Below, piece after piece: positions 30,325 through 41,614 of a DNA stretch of 64,000 nt. The position numbers and the translations under genes were made by a program. The notes below the pieces were generated by a model. The model was not told the origin of the DNA and did not search any database. It saw only the letters and a program-made list of their open reading frames with translations. How positions within the stretch are numbered: position 1 is the first letter of the stretch; each line of letters begins with the position of its first letter. The stretch is from Vitis vinifera (Eukaryota; Streptophyta; Magnoliopsida; Vitales; Vitaceae): assembly GCF_030704535.1 (NCBI RefSeq), contig NC_081817.1, positions 7,136,001-7,200,000 of the forward strand, read 5' to 3'.

Positions 30325-31090
30325 GAGCATAAACTTGCCATTGTAGCCACCAAGAATAAATTTTCCCATCATGAGGAATGCAATGCTCTCAATGGTACCT
30401 GACAGTGCGAGAGAATTCATATAAACATTAAGCCTACCCAACATTCCCTTAATTTCTTCATTAAGGTGGAATTTGAGCAACTAAAATGAAGAAAAAAGCC
30501 CCCTCTAAAAAAAAACCATACATCCCAACTAACTCAGGTTGGTTAAACAAAACCATTCTTGCCACTCCATTCTATCAATAATTGTAGTTTTTGTCACAAG
30601 GCTCACTACCTTAACTGAAGTTTTCTCCTTCTGTCCTCAACCTCTTTTAACTTAAATCAAATTAATCCTCCTCACTAATGCAGTTAATGATCATAGTTGG
30701 ATATGTTCAACTTAAATCAACTTATTTCAAGCATATAACCAACAGTTTTCAAGCATCTATTTTTCCGCTAATTAAGCACTCACTAGTCTATATGATCAAT
30801 AGAAATCAAGGAGAGCAAAAATCTACCAGGAGGAATTAAGAACAATATTCAAGTAAAGAACTGAAGCAACATTAACAACTTCAACATGGTAATGAAAATT
30901 TTACTTTACATTAACATTTCACATTTTGACTTCAACATTCAGCACTACATGGAAAAAAAGAAGTTTTCACAGTCATTCTATTATATACAGTAGGGTTTAT
31001 ATTTGGACTTGAATGGTCAGCCTAACTGAGAAAATAACCACAGATTAAAGACCTAAAACATAGCACCACTATCAAAGGACCCACAAACAT
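29870..31090 (-). pseudogene. Degraded duplicate of ACBP4/5-type kelch gene segments
   Basis: Several blocks resemble the kelch gene at the right end of the window, in the same orientation. Block 29870-29950 matches its Ala-rich exon start (56755-56840), including GGTTTCATAATGAATAC. Block ~29970-30010 matches intron sequence near 57340. Block 30150-30360 matches 58160-58390 and keeps an exon remnant reading LGGYNGK. Block 30770-30930 matches 58070-58220 a second time. Block 31035-31085 matches the exon edge at 63940-63990. Intervening exons are missing, so no protein can be made. The (AAT)n run at about 30293-30322 lies within it. Confidence 0.75.
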
Positions 31091-31092
31091 TG

Positions 31093-31982
31093 TTACATTT
31101 CCGGGTGTTGTAGTTGCTGGATTCTTTCCAAAACATTTTCTCTAAGCTTCAGCAATGACTCCTTGTATGCTTGGAGTTGATCCAGATCAGCAATGCGGCT
31201 CAAATCTGCTTCCCACCACAGAGGTTGGGATTTGAATTCTGGGACTTGACCTCCCTGAAAAGAAGCAATCGTCTCATCAAAGTTTCCACCAGAAGAGGAG
31301 GTGAAAGGGTTCCCGGTGGGTTGGGAGCTCAAATCTGTTTCCCACCACAGAGGTTGGGATGTGGATTCTGGGACTCGACCTCCCTGAAAAGAAGCAATCG
31401 TCTCATCAAAGTTTCCACCAGAAGAGGAGGTGAAAGGGTTCCCGGTGGGTTGGGAGCTCAAATCTGTTTCCCACCATAGAGGTTGGGATGTGGATTCTGG
31501 GACTTGATCTCCCTGAAAAGAAGTAATCGTCTCATCAAAGTTTCCACCAGAAGAGGAGGTGAAAGGGTTCCCGGTGGGTTGGGAGCTCAAATCTGTTTCC
31601 CACCACAGAGGTTGGGATGTGGATTCTGGGACTTGACCTCCCTGAAAAGAAGTAATCGTCTCATCAAAGTTTCCACCAGAAGAGGAGGTGAAAGGGTTCC
31701 CGGTGGGTTGGGAGCTCAAATCTGTTTCCCACCACAGAGGTTGGGATGTGGGTTCTGGGGCTTGACCTCCCTGAAAAGAAGCAATCGTCTCATCAAAGTT
31801 TCCACCAGAAGAGAAGGTGAAAGGCTTCCCAGCGGGTGAGAAGACAAGGACAGCAACAGTTGCCCCGGACAGTTGTGAAAGTTGCTGGGCTTTCTTGAAC
31901 AATCCAGCTCGCCGTTTTCTGAAAGTCACCATCAAAGGTCCTTGGATTCAATCTTTTTAATCTCGATTTTCCTTCTCCCCAT
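31093..31982 (-). pseudogene. Type I (M-alpha, AGL62-like) MADS-box gene with five 43-aa repeats, frameshifted
   Basis: From the ATG at 31982 the minus strand reads MGRRKIEIKKIESKD, the start of a MADS box. One base is then missing near 31939 relative to the copy at 36082-36279, and the frame breaks. The other frame stays open from an ATG at 31935 to the stop at 31093 (280 codons). It continues the MADS box (VTFRKRRAGLFKKAQQLSQL, then SGATVAVLVFSPAGKPF). Next come five 43-residue units with SSGGNFDETI and PLWWETDLSSQPT, then a leucine-rich end (LDQLQAYKESLLKLRENVLE). The WWE element is typical of AGL62-type C-termini. A protein from 31935 would lack the N-terminal DNA-contacting residues. I call it a pseudogene, although a truncated product cannot be ruled out. 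Confidence 0.72.
31186..31830 (-). repeat. Coding minisatellite, 5 x 129 bp
   Basis: The landmark GTGAAAGG recurs at 31301, 31430, 31559, 31688 and 31817 on the plus strand, exactly 129 bases apart each time. Units 2-4 are nearly identical; the first and last are more diverged. The period is a multiple of three, so the minus-strand frame is kept throughout. Near-identity suggests recent unequal exchange or conversion. Confidence 0.95.
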
Positions 31983-32029
31983 TTCAATTGAAGAAATTGA
32001 TGTGGGATAGTGAACAGATAGTAGATCTT

Positions 32030-33120
32030 AGTTGAAGATGAGGGAGAGATTGAATGGATTTTGAAAGGGTGGAGGCAGAAACAAGAGAACAGAACATCAG
32101 AAACAGAGAACACAACGTAGATGGTTGATCTGAATATGAGGGAGAGACTGAAGGATTTTATAAGGGTGGTTTCGAACGTTGGAGGGAGACAGGAGAGAGC
32201 AGAATGAGCGGCAATTCAAGATTGAAATGTTGGGATTTTATAAGGGTGGTTTCGAACGTTGGAGGGAGACAGGAGAGAGCAGAATGAGCGGCAATTCAAG
32301 ATTGAAATGTTGGAGGGCGGCAGGGAGCAGATGGTTGATCTCTGAAGATGAGGGAGAGACTGAAGGATTTTATAAGGGTGGTTTCGATCGTTGGATGGAG
32401 ACAGAGGAGAGCAGAATGAACGGCAATTCAAGATTGAAACGTTGGAGGGCAACAGAGGATAACGGGAGGGAGAGATTGAATGGATTTTGAAAGGGTGGAG
32501 GCAGAAACAAGAGAACAGAACGTCAGAAACAGAGAACACAACGTAGATGGTTGATCTGAATATGAGGGAGAGACTGAAGGATTTTATAAGGGTGGTTTCG
32601 AACGTTGGAGGGAGACAGGAGAGAGCAGAATGAGCGGCAATTCAAGATTGAAACGTTGGAGGGCGGCAGGGAGCAGATGGTTGATCTCTGAAGATGAGGG
32701 AGAGACTGAAGGATTTTATAAGGGTGGTTTCGATCGTTGGATGGAGACAGAGGAGAGCAGAATGAACGGCAATTCAAGATTGAAACGTTGGAGGGCAACA
32801 GAGGATAACGGCTGGAGGGCGGCAGGGAGCAGATGGTTGATCTCTGAAGATGAGGGAGAGACTGAAGGATTTTATAAGGGTGGTTTCGATCGTTGGATGG
32901 AGACAGAGGAGAGCAGAATGAACGGCAATTCAAGATTGAAACGTTGGAGGGCAACAGAGGATAACGGCAATTCAAAGATTTAGGTTTTGGAGGGAGACAT
33001 TTAGGAGGGAAAGAATATCAGACCGTTGGGTGTCAATTCAAGATTGAAACGTTGGAGGGCGACAGAGGATAACAGCAATTCAAAATTTAGGTTTTGGAAG
33101 GAGACATTTAGGAGGGCAAG
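32030..33120. repeat. Nested tandem array upstream of the MADS-like gene
   Basis: The core GGCAATTCAAGATTGAAA followed by (T/C)GTTGG recurs about seven times (near 32210, 32290, 32425, 32637, 32768, 32925 and 33033). Higher-order units are visible: an ~80-bp duplication (GGATTTTA at 32153 and 32233), a 426-bp repeat (CACAACGTAG at 32111 and 32537) and a 156-bp repeat (GGGAGCAG at 32669 and 32825). It lies immediately 5' of the minus-strand MADS-like gene. Long frames on both strands within it are by-products of the periodicity. Confidence 0.88.
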
Positions 33121-33299
33121 AAGTGATGACCGTTGTTAAAAATAAAAAAAATAAAAAATAAAAATTTGAGCTGCTGCTAGGGGTTCGAAACCCCCAACAA
33201 AAGCTTCAGCAAACAGCAATGGCACCACTAGGGAAAGCTTGGCGTTTTATAGAAAACCTGCACCAAAAAAATCTATATTAAAATTTAGGATATAAACAA

Positions 33300-33622
33300 A
33301 ATATTTAAAAAAACACTTTAAGGAACAAATTAATTATAACTATTTTCTAATTAAATGAAATTTTTTCATTTAATTGATTAGTAAAAATATATCATAATTT
33401 TCTTCACAGTGTTTTTAATATTATTAATATGTTAATTAAATATAAAAAAATTATATATTTATCATCATTTATTTTATAATGTATCATAATTTTAATATTA
33501 AATATATTTTAAAATTGAACTTATTATAATCAAATATCACAATATTATTATCAAATAATATTTGATATAATTTAATAATTAATGTACACTTATCAAATTT
33601 ATATTTTTTATTGACACGTACA

Positions 33623-33716
<94 letters not shown>

Positions 33717-33860
33717 AATTAAAAAAATTAAAAATGTTTATTATACTTTTAATTTCATTTTTAAGAGTTTTATTATATGTATATTTTTTAAGTTTTGATT
33801 AATTTTAGGTCTATCGATATTTTATGTCAAAATATCTATTGATATATCTATGATTATCGA
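33300..33860. repeat. AT-rich block with long (TA)n microsatellite
   Basis: An AT-only-like stretch contains about 80 bases of near-perfect TA repeats (about 33630-33712). No gene. Confidence 0.85.
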
Positions 33861-33884
33861 TATTTTCATTATTGGTGTCCACTA

Positions 33885-34920
33885 ACACAATATTTTACAG
33901 GGTTCAATTTGGTCCATGAAGGGAAGTGATAGCAGTGCTTTCTAAAGGTATACATCATGACTGCACATCTCTAAGAAGTACCCGTTAGGTTGGATAAATG
34001 AAGTTTTGACAAGAACACTTGAAGAAATTTGGGCCAAGTTTGGAAACAATGATTTTCAAGGATTATTTAGGCTTACTCTAAACCAACAGGGAGAGGATGT
34101 GCTAATAGAGATGAGGTCTTTGCCTCTACAACGGACATGAACTTCAAGTGGGCTCCAAATTCTATGAATCAAGAGGTTACTTTCCTAGCAAAAGAGGCAC
34201 ACTTCATCTTGAGGGCTCTAGGAGAGGCATTTTGCCCTCCTTAGTTGTATTTCTCTAAGTGGTTAAAGTCATTTCCCATTATTCCTTCTTATTAGCTTAA
34301 TTAAATTTTTTATGTTCTATTATCTTATCAAGGTTTGCAAAGAAAGAAATATATTATATCCTTCAATGAAGATTAAATAGAAAGTTTCCTAAAAAGTGAT
34401 TTTTTTTTTTAAGAACAAATATTTTAGTAGCTATAAAATATTACAGGGAAAATCCAAAATCCCACTAGATGCTAAGCCAGAGAGTAATTGAAAGAAAGAC
34501 AAACATAAAGTAGAAATTCTAAAAATATAAAGATCTTTTTCTTTTTTTTTCAATGAATGATGCAATCATAAGTGATGGTGAAAACATCATCAAATTTCTT
34601 GAAGTGAAACAAATCAACAAAGGATTATTAGTTTGTCTCGGGAAGAAGATAGAGCTGAAGGCCAATTTAATAAAAATAAAATAAAAAAAATGTCAAAAAA
34701 AAAAAAAAACACAGATAACATCAACAAGTATAACTCCAAATATAAAATCAAAGAAAATGAATAAACACAAATACTATCAGTAAAATTAGTTAAATAGAAT
34801 GAATACTAACAAAACAATACCCTTGAATGATTACTAATTCGCCACCGTTCTTGAGTCATTGTTAAATAGATTGACAATATCTACATGATTGAGAGCGGGT
34901 CATTACTAAACCTCCAATCG
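33885..34920 (-). repeat. Duplicate of intron sequence from the ACBP4/5-type gene
   Basis: Aligns by eye with 59790-60730 and then with 62000-62110. Shared stretches include CTCTAAGAAGTACCC versus TTCTAAGAAGTACCC, GACAAGAACACTT and ATTTAGGCTTA. Both copies carry the same features in the same order, with scattered substitutions. Together with 29870-31090 it shows that a large part of the kelch gene was duplicated into this region. Confidence 0.75.
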
Positions 34921-35099
34921 ACATCTATAACAATACTAGGAGTAACCATCTTATTTTAATAACAACTCCAATCAGCAAAAAAAAATTTCTAAGATCATAC
35001 AACCAAAAATATGGCAAGAGCACCATTTCTCATGATGAAGGTTCCTTGAATAGCTAGCCTCATGTTGCAAGCATTAACCTTGACACATCTATAGGGGGC

Positions 35100-35855
35100 T
35101 CCCTTCCACTTGTCACTTTTTCAAACTAGACACATTGACCGTCTAGCACAGGTATGCATCCTATCTAGATCTTTCCGTCCGGACCAAGACCATTTCCATT
35201 TAGCACCAGGCGTGAGAAGACCCCTTTCCCCTACAAGGCCAAACAACAAGGGGAGTCCGGACCCCCCAAACGAGAAGGACTGTCCAGTCAAGTCTTCAAG
35301 ACCTATTGACATGCGTGATCATTCACGTCGACATGTGAACGACCGACAGGACTCTATTTAGCCCACAAGTCCATGTCACTTAATTGTTGTATATAAACCC
35401 AGACCGTCAACAAGTTGAGAGAACAGACAATTACACAGTCCAAGATCATGGCACGTTAGCTGATGGCACCTGCCAACCACCCAAAACTGTGATGATTGAC
35501 CAGCTGCCTGCAGGACAATCATCTTTATAAAAGAAAGTCAAAGTGCCTAGTTAGCACTATAGTGGCAGTCTCATCAACCCTATATAAATCCTCTAAAAAA
35601 CACAAACGAGGTACGCACGCATACACACACTGACTCTCTCCCACTAAGAAGCTTGAGTTATTCTTGCTTGACTTAAGCTTCGGAGGGGCATGCCCGAACC
35701 ACCTGTCTGGACATCCTTTTGTGTAGGAAAAGAATCCACCCAGTTTTATTATTGCTAGGCGAACTCTCCGAAAGGCACAAAGAAGAGAGGAAAGTTGTCT
35801 GACTTCCATCAAATTAGACGGACCTGACTCCGATTGGCTCAGAATCAACAACATC
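35100..35855 (+). mobile_element. LTR-like fragment (probable Ty3-gypsy type)
   Basis: Less AT-rich than its surroundings. It has a TATA-like CTATATAAATCC near 35580, followed by the CTTGACTTAAGCTTCGGAGG and CTGTCTGGACATCC wording often seen in the R region of plant gypsy-type LTRs. It ends plausibly near ...AATCAACA (about 35850). I could not define matching ends or a target duplication. Directly to its right is the 3' end of the second MADS-like copy. Confidence 0.4.
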
Positions 35856-35889
35856 CTCATAACATCATGACTTCTTCTATTGGCATAGC

Positions 35890-36281
35890 TATACATCCGG
35901 GTGTTGTAGTTGTTGGATTCTTTCCAAGACGTTTTCTCTAAGCTTCAACAATGTCGCCTTGTATGCTTGGAGTTGATCCAAATCTAGATCCAGATCCAGA
36001 TCATGAATGTAGCTCATGTATGCTTCCCACCACATAGGTTGGGATGCGGATTTGGGACTTGACCTCTGTGAAAGAAATCAATCATCTCATCAAAGTTTCC
36101 ATCAGATGAGAAGGTGAAAGGCGTCTCGATGGGTAAGATGGCAAGGATAGCAACATTGTCCCGAAAAGTTGAGAAAGTTTTTGAGCTTTTTTTAACAATC
36201 CAGCTCGCCGTTTGCTGAAAGTTAACTTCAAACGGTCCTTAGATTCGATCTTATGAATATGGATTTTCCTTCTTCCCATTT
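35890..36281 (-). pseudogene. Second type I MADS-box copy, frameshifted, without repeats
   Basis: The minus strand from 36279 reads MGRRKIHIHKIESKDRLKL then TFSKRRAGLLKKAQKLSQLF, an intact MADS-box N-terminus. The frame then shifts near 36150: the expected region continues in another frame as PFTFSSDGNFDE. Further on, MWWEAYMSYIHDLDLDLDLD and LDQLQAYKATLLKLRENVLE match the tail of the first copy. Only one WWE unit is present, so the five-fold expansion is specific to the 31.1-kb copy. At least one further frame change separates the blocks. Confidence 0.8.
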
Positions 36282-36360
36282 CAATTGAAGAAATTTATGT
36301 GGATAGTGAACGGATGGTTGATTCCAATTGAATATGAGAGAGAGATTGAAGGCAGAAAAA

Positions 36361-38960
36361 TGAAAAGATTTATAACATTTCTTTCTGCGTTTTTCTATCT
36401 CTCCCAATTACATATCTCAATTTCATATATAAACCCACCAAGTCGACTACCATAAATATAAAAAAATTAGGGTAACCAAATTACACGTGTAAAATCCTTA
36501 AAATACCCTTACAAAATTTCGTGCAAATTTTGTGCAATTCGTGTGTTGTCTCCACATAAGATCATTCTATGTTAGGACAAACACTATCAAGATAACAATT
36601 AGGCTCCACACATCTTAACAATCTCCCATTTGAAAATTAATCCATCATCGACTGTCTCCACCTATAGTGGTTATGACTTCTCAATCCTCGGTAGAGAAGT
36701 CTAATTGAAATTACGCAGAACTCTAGTTTCTCAATCATCACAACCTTTTTCAACATGTCAGTTAGATTTTGATTCCCCTTAATCTTCTCGAGTGTTAAAA
36801 CTCTATCTTCCAAAGCTGATCTTATGAAGTGATATTGAACTTGTGCTTTATCCTAACATGATAAATAGGATTCTTTTCCAGATAAATGACACTTCAATTG
36901 TAAACAATGTAAACACTTTGCTTATACTTGTGACCCAATTCTTCTAATAAAGACTATAACCACATCATCTCTTTGCTAGTCTTTGTTACTACAACATACT
37001 CCTGCTTCAATAGTAGAAAGTGCAACTATCTTTTGCAACTTTGATACCCAACTGACTATGGTACCATCCAAAGCATAAACATATCCCATAGTACTCTTTT
37101 AACTGTCTATATCACTAGCCATATTAGCATCTACATACCCCTGTAAGCCTAAATCTAACTTCCTAAAACACAAAGTCGACTCTACAATGCCACACAAATA
37201 CCTAAGAATCCATTTCACTATTTCCCAATGTTGTTTACTTCAATTACTCATATATCTGTTCACAAGTCCGACAACATGTGCTATAACTTATCTAGTGCAA
37301 ATCATGACATATATATATATATATAACTACCAATAGTAGAGACATAAGGTATAGCCATGTAAACTTGCTCCTGTTCAGTTGAGGCCAATTGATCTTTAGA
37401 TGGCCGGAAGTGACTAGCCAAAAGGGTATTCACAAGCTTTGCTTCAACCATATTGAATTTGCTAAGCACTTTCTTCACATACTCTTCTTGTGACAACTTA
37501 AGGACCTTTCTGCCCTTAGTAATCTTCATCCTAAGAATTTGTTTTGCAACACCCAAACCCTTCATTGCAAATTCCTCTAATAATTTCTTTTTCAGTTTGT
37601 CAATTTCATGTATGCTAGCCCCTACAATCAACATATAACAATAAAATAATGTAATAACCATCAAACCTCTTGATATAGCAACAATGATCTACTTGACACC
37701 TCAAAAACCATTACTACTCATGAAGTTGTTGAGATTCTTATACCATTGTCTTGAAGACTATTTCAAGCTATATAGACTCTTTTGTAGTTTACATACCATT
37801 TTCTCTTTTCCTTGAACTCAAAATCCTTGTGGTTGATGCACGTAAATTTCTTCTACCAGATTACCATGAAAAAAATGTAGTTTTTACATCCATTTATTGT
37901 AAGTGTAGATTTTTTTTTTCACTAACCCAAGTATTGTTCCGATAGTGGTTAATTTGACCACTAAGGAGAAAATATCTATGTAATCAATGTCTTCTTTTTG
38001 TTGAAAGCCTTGCTTTGTACCTCTTGCTACCATCATGTTGGTAGATCGAAAGGTCGGTCGCGTCTATCAACTCCCCTTGTGTTTGTCGTGGGCGCTTAGG
38101 TGAATGCACTATAAGGTTAGGGTATGAGTCATTCCTAATAGCAATTGCTTTTAGGAGAGTTGGTAGCGCCTGAGGTCCTATACATCATGTTCTTCATTTA
38201 TTCGATGTACTTATTTGTTATGAAAAGCTTTTTTCTCTTTCGGTAGCTCTACCAATTGCCATATTTGATTGGACATCAATGAATCCATCTCATCCTTCAT
38301 GACTAACTCCCACTTAATTGATTCATCAACTTGCATTACTTCTTCATAACTCTCTAGTTCGCCTCTCCCGATAGTTCTAGAAGATCTTTTGAGTTAAATC
38401 ACGGGAGTAAAATGATTCACTTATGATGCTACATTTTCTTGATCTTCTAGGGGGTGTGGTTTCTTGAGCTTTACGAACATTCATTTGTAAACCGTTCACT
38501 AAAAAATCTTTCAAGTAAACTACCTCAAGCATCCTTACTTTAAAATTTACATTGTCTAAAACTTTGCCCAACCTATCTTTATGAAGCACCTACTCATTGA
38601 CGATCACATGCCTGCTTCTAATGATGTTTCAATTTTAGTCATCTTAGAAACGATAACCAAACTCTATGCCACCATAACCAATAAAAAACCATTTCTTAAA
38701 TTTTGAATCAAGTTTACTTCTAGCAACAACATCCATATGAACATACAAAATACAACCAAACACTTTTAAAAAAGAAAGATTTACTTTTTTGCCGCTCTAA
38801 ACCTCTTTAGGTATTTTGCAATCCAAAGGAACCGAAGGACCTCTATTGATTAGGTAATAAAAAATTGAATCAAATCCATGTTTTATTTTTTACCAAAAAT
38901 TTGGTTTTTTTTTTCTATAGACCCTCCATTTTGTCCTCTTAGCATATTTAATACTAGGTG
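36361..38960 (-). mobile_element. Decayed Ty1-copia retrotransposon
   Basis: On the minus strand, pol pieces appear in copia order. Around 38750-38590 is the integrase/linker-like FKKWFFIGYGG region with stops. Near 38020-37920 is the RT start (EDIDYIDIFSLVVKLTTIGT). At 37664-37302 is the RT end (MLIVGASIHEIDKLKKK; EYVKKVLSKFNMVEAK), with the catalytic YVDD lost. Around 37030-36950 is RNase H, readable as an STxEAEYVA-like stretch only after frame changes. A polypurine-like AATGGGAGATTG precedes a candidate LTR, 36620-36361, with TG...CA ends and a TTTATATATG TATA-like site. It was inserted in the 5' flank of the second MADS copy. Confidence 0.75.
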
Positions 38961-40550
38961 TTTTCATGTACTTCTCTCTTGACTCGTAGTCATCCCTTGG
39001 TAGTCCATTGACACTCATATGACTTAATTTTTTTGAGCCATCTTTAGGGGTCTTTTGTTCAAGACTCATTTGGACCTTTACTGTGACCTTGGTCGCCCTT
39101 CGATCTTAGGTCACTTAGACACCTTGTTTAGGTTAGTTTAACTTAGAGACTTTTTTTTAAGATTAGTCACCTATACACTTTTAAGGATAAGTGCACTTTT
39201 AGATTCCATTGAGCTTAGTTTTTAGTTTAGGTCACTTAGGCATTATTTTCTAGGACATGATCACTTAGACGCTTCACTAGGCTTAGTTCACTTAGGTTTG
39301 ATTGCTTGATTGTGAGCTTGAGAGAGCTTTGGCTTGATTTTGATTTTTGATTGCATGAGATAAATTTCGATTTTTGGTTATGTAAGATTGAAATTTCAAT
39401 TTTTTATTACTATTGCATTAATTTAGTATTTTGATTCTTAATTACATATGTTTGATACTTTTATTTTTAAAATTTTTTTGCATGAGATTGATGTTTTGAT
39501 TTTTAATTACATGAATTGATATTTTGATTTTTATTATATGCACGTGATTGATTTTAATTTTAATTTTATTTTAATTACATGATTGTTTATTTTTTATTTT
39601 TTATTTTTGCATCAGGTTTTGGTGGGTATTCATATATGCAATGTTTTAGCAATACTAAAATTTTTAAATAGGGAAAGGTGAGGTTATAGTATTCGTGCCA
39701 TTAGAAAGCTTGGATTGGACTGAGATTCTCTTGAAGATGACTACCACTTGTTTTTTTAAGAAGGAGGGGACTCTTTTGGAGAAGTCCACAACTGCATATC
39801 AAGAAAAAAATGGAAGATCTCAGTTAGACATTATTTTTTGGGAAATGACATTCACGCATGAGAGAGTTTTAAGGAAAGAAGACTCTCTTTAAGAGTCCAT
39901 GGTATGCAACTTACCATAGGAGAATTAGAAAGATGTCTTTAAGAGTTTAAAAGATGATAAGATTCTTAAGGAAAATGGATAACTCACGGTTAAGGGAAGG
40001 ATTAAGAGACTCGTCACATCATTGGAGAGATTGATGAGCTAGGTTTGAGAGAGCTTTCTCGTCATACGCTAAGTAGGTTTTGGTATTTTGAGTATAATTT
40101 TTGCTAGAAGTATCAAAATAAAGTCATTCTTAAAGCTATAGAAATAAAAGAGAGAGGGCTGCAATTCATCTGTTGACAATTTTTCTAGAATCAATCGTTA
40201 TCAAGGAGTAAATCTCATGACAAGGTTTGGGTGACTTTCCTACTATACACTAAGCAACCTTTTTTATTTTGAGGATAACTTTTGCTAAAGATCAAAATGA
40301 GGTGATTCTTGAAGTTATGTAAAGCTAAGAGAAAGAGCTACAATCATTACGTTGAAAACTTCTCCTAAATCAATCTCTATCAAGGAGAAAAATTGGTGAC
40401 AATGTTCAAGTACATGATTAACCTAATTGGAGGATTCTCTTGGTGTGGATGTTTTGGACATTGAGAAGAGAAAAAGGTGGTGGCTGCACATATAGAGGAG
40501 GCCACATCGAAGGAAACTCTCCATCCACACACACTATGGTTCAAGTAAGT
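38961..40550. other. AT-rich repeat-derived DNA without recognised genes
   Basis: Low-complexity T-rich sequence with many TTGATTTT and TTTAGGTCACTTAG-like motifs. It may be the 5' part or flank of the copia element. No coding region can be supported. Confidence 0.4.
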
Positions 40551-40559
40551 TAAAAAGTT

Positions 40560-41060
40560 TGTTTAATTTTATTTTCGATTCATAGTTTAAAAAGAATTAA
40601 TTTTGATTAGTTTTAATTTTGATTCATAGTTTGAAAAGTTCGATTAGTTTTAATTTTGGTTCATATTAGATTGAAAAGATTGAATTTTTTATTAGTTTTA
40701 ATTTTTTTATTCATATTAGATTGAAAATATTTAATTTTTTGTTTAGTTTTAGTTTTTGATTCATGTTAGATTGAAAAGATTGAATTTTTGTTTAGTTTTA
40801 ATTTTAATTCATGTTAGATTGAAAAGATTGATTTTTTTTTTTAGATTTAATTTCAATTCATGTTAGATTGAAAATGTTTGAATTTGGTTTAGTTTTAATT
40901 TTGATTCATATAGATTGAGAAAGTTTGAATTTTTGTTTGGTTTTAATTTTTATTCATATTAGAATGAGAAAACGTGAATTTTTGTTTAATTTTAATTTTG
41001 ATCCATTATATTAGATTGAAAAAGTTGTAAATTTTGTTTAACCCTTGTTATTAGATTGAA
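40560..41060. repeat. ~50-bp minisatellite
   Basis: About ten copies of a unit containing TTAGATTGAAAAGATTGAAT and TTTAGTTTTAATTTTGATTC. The TTAGA landmark occurs at 40666, 40716, 40766, 40814 and 40863, a period of 48-50. Copies become more divergent to the right. Confidence 0.85.
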
Positions 41061-41581
41061 AGTTGGGATTTTTATGTTAAATTTGATTTTTGATTGATAT
41101 TAGATTTTTCTTGTTAATTCAATTCTTGAATTTAGTTTGAAAGATAGAGATTTTGGATATTTGTTTTCATAATTTTTTTGGATAAAAAATTGAAAGTTAA
41201 AATTCCTTATGTTAGTTCTTGATTGTTATTCTTAATTTATGTGTTTGATTGATCTTTGATAATTCTTTATCGATATCATACTAGTTTATTTGATCTAACA
41301 ATCGTTAATTCATCACTTTGGTGGCCCTTTGCATATTTTGATTTTTCTGAGGCCTTCGAAAAATAATGAAGATTAAACTCTATTTTCACCATATATAGTT
41401 CAGTTGATTGTCAAATTTTTAACTTTGTGATTTTGTTCTCTTATTTTTCTTGGTTTTTTACTCTTGTATTTTATAGTTTGAAATTTGTTTCTCTTTTAAA
41501 AAGAAAGTCTTTTCTCAAAATATTTCTATGAAATATCTATTCAAAAATTCATCTAGGATCTTTAGGGCTTAATTTTTTTTA

Positions 41582-41614
<33 letters not shown>

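Noticed and set aside
31171..31839. Two plus-strand open frames opposite the MADS-like gene
   Set aside because: A 129-bp repeat without stops on one strand easily leaves another open frame; the MADS and WWE motifs are on the minus strand.
32179..32983. Long frames on both strands in the 32-33 kb array
   Set aside because: They simply repeat the tandem units and show no protein similarity.
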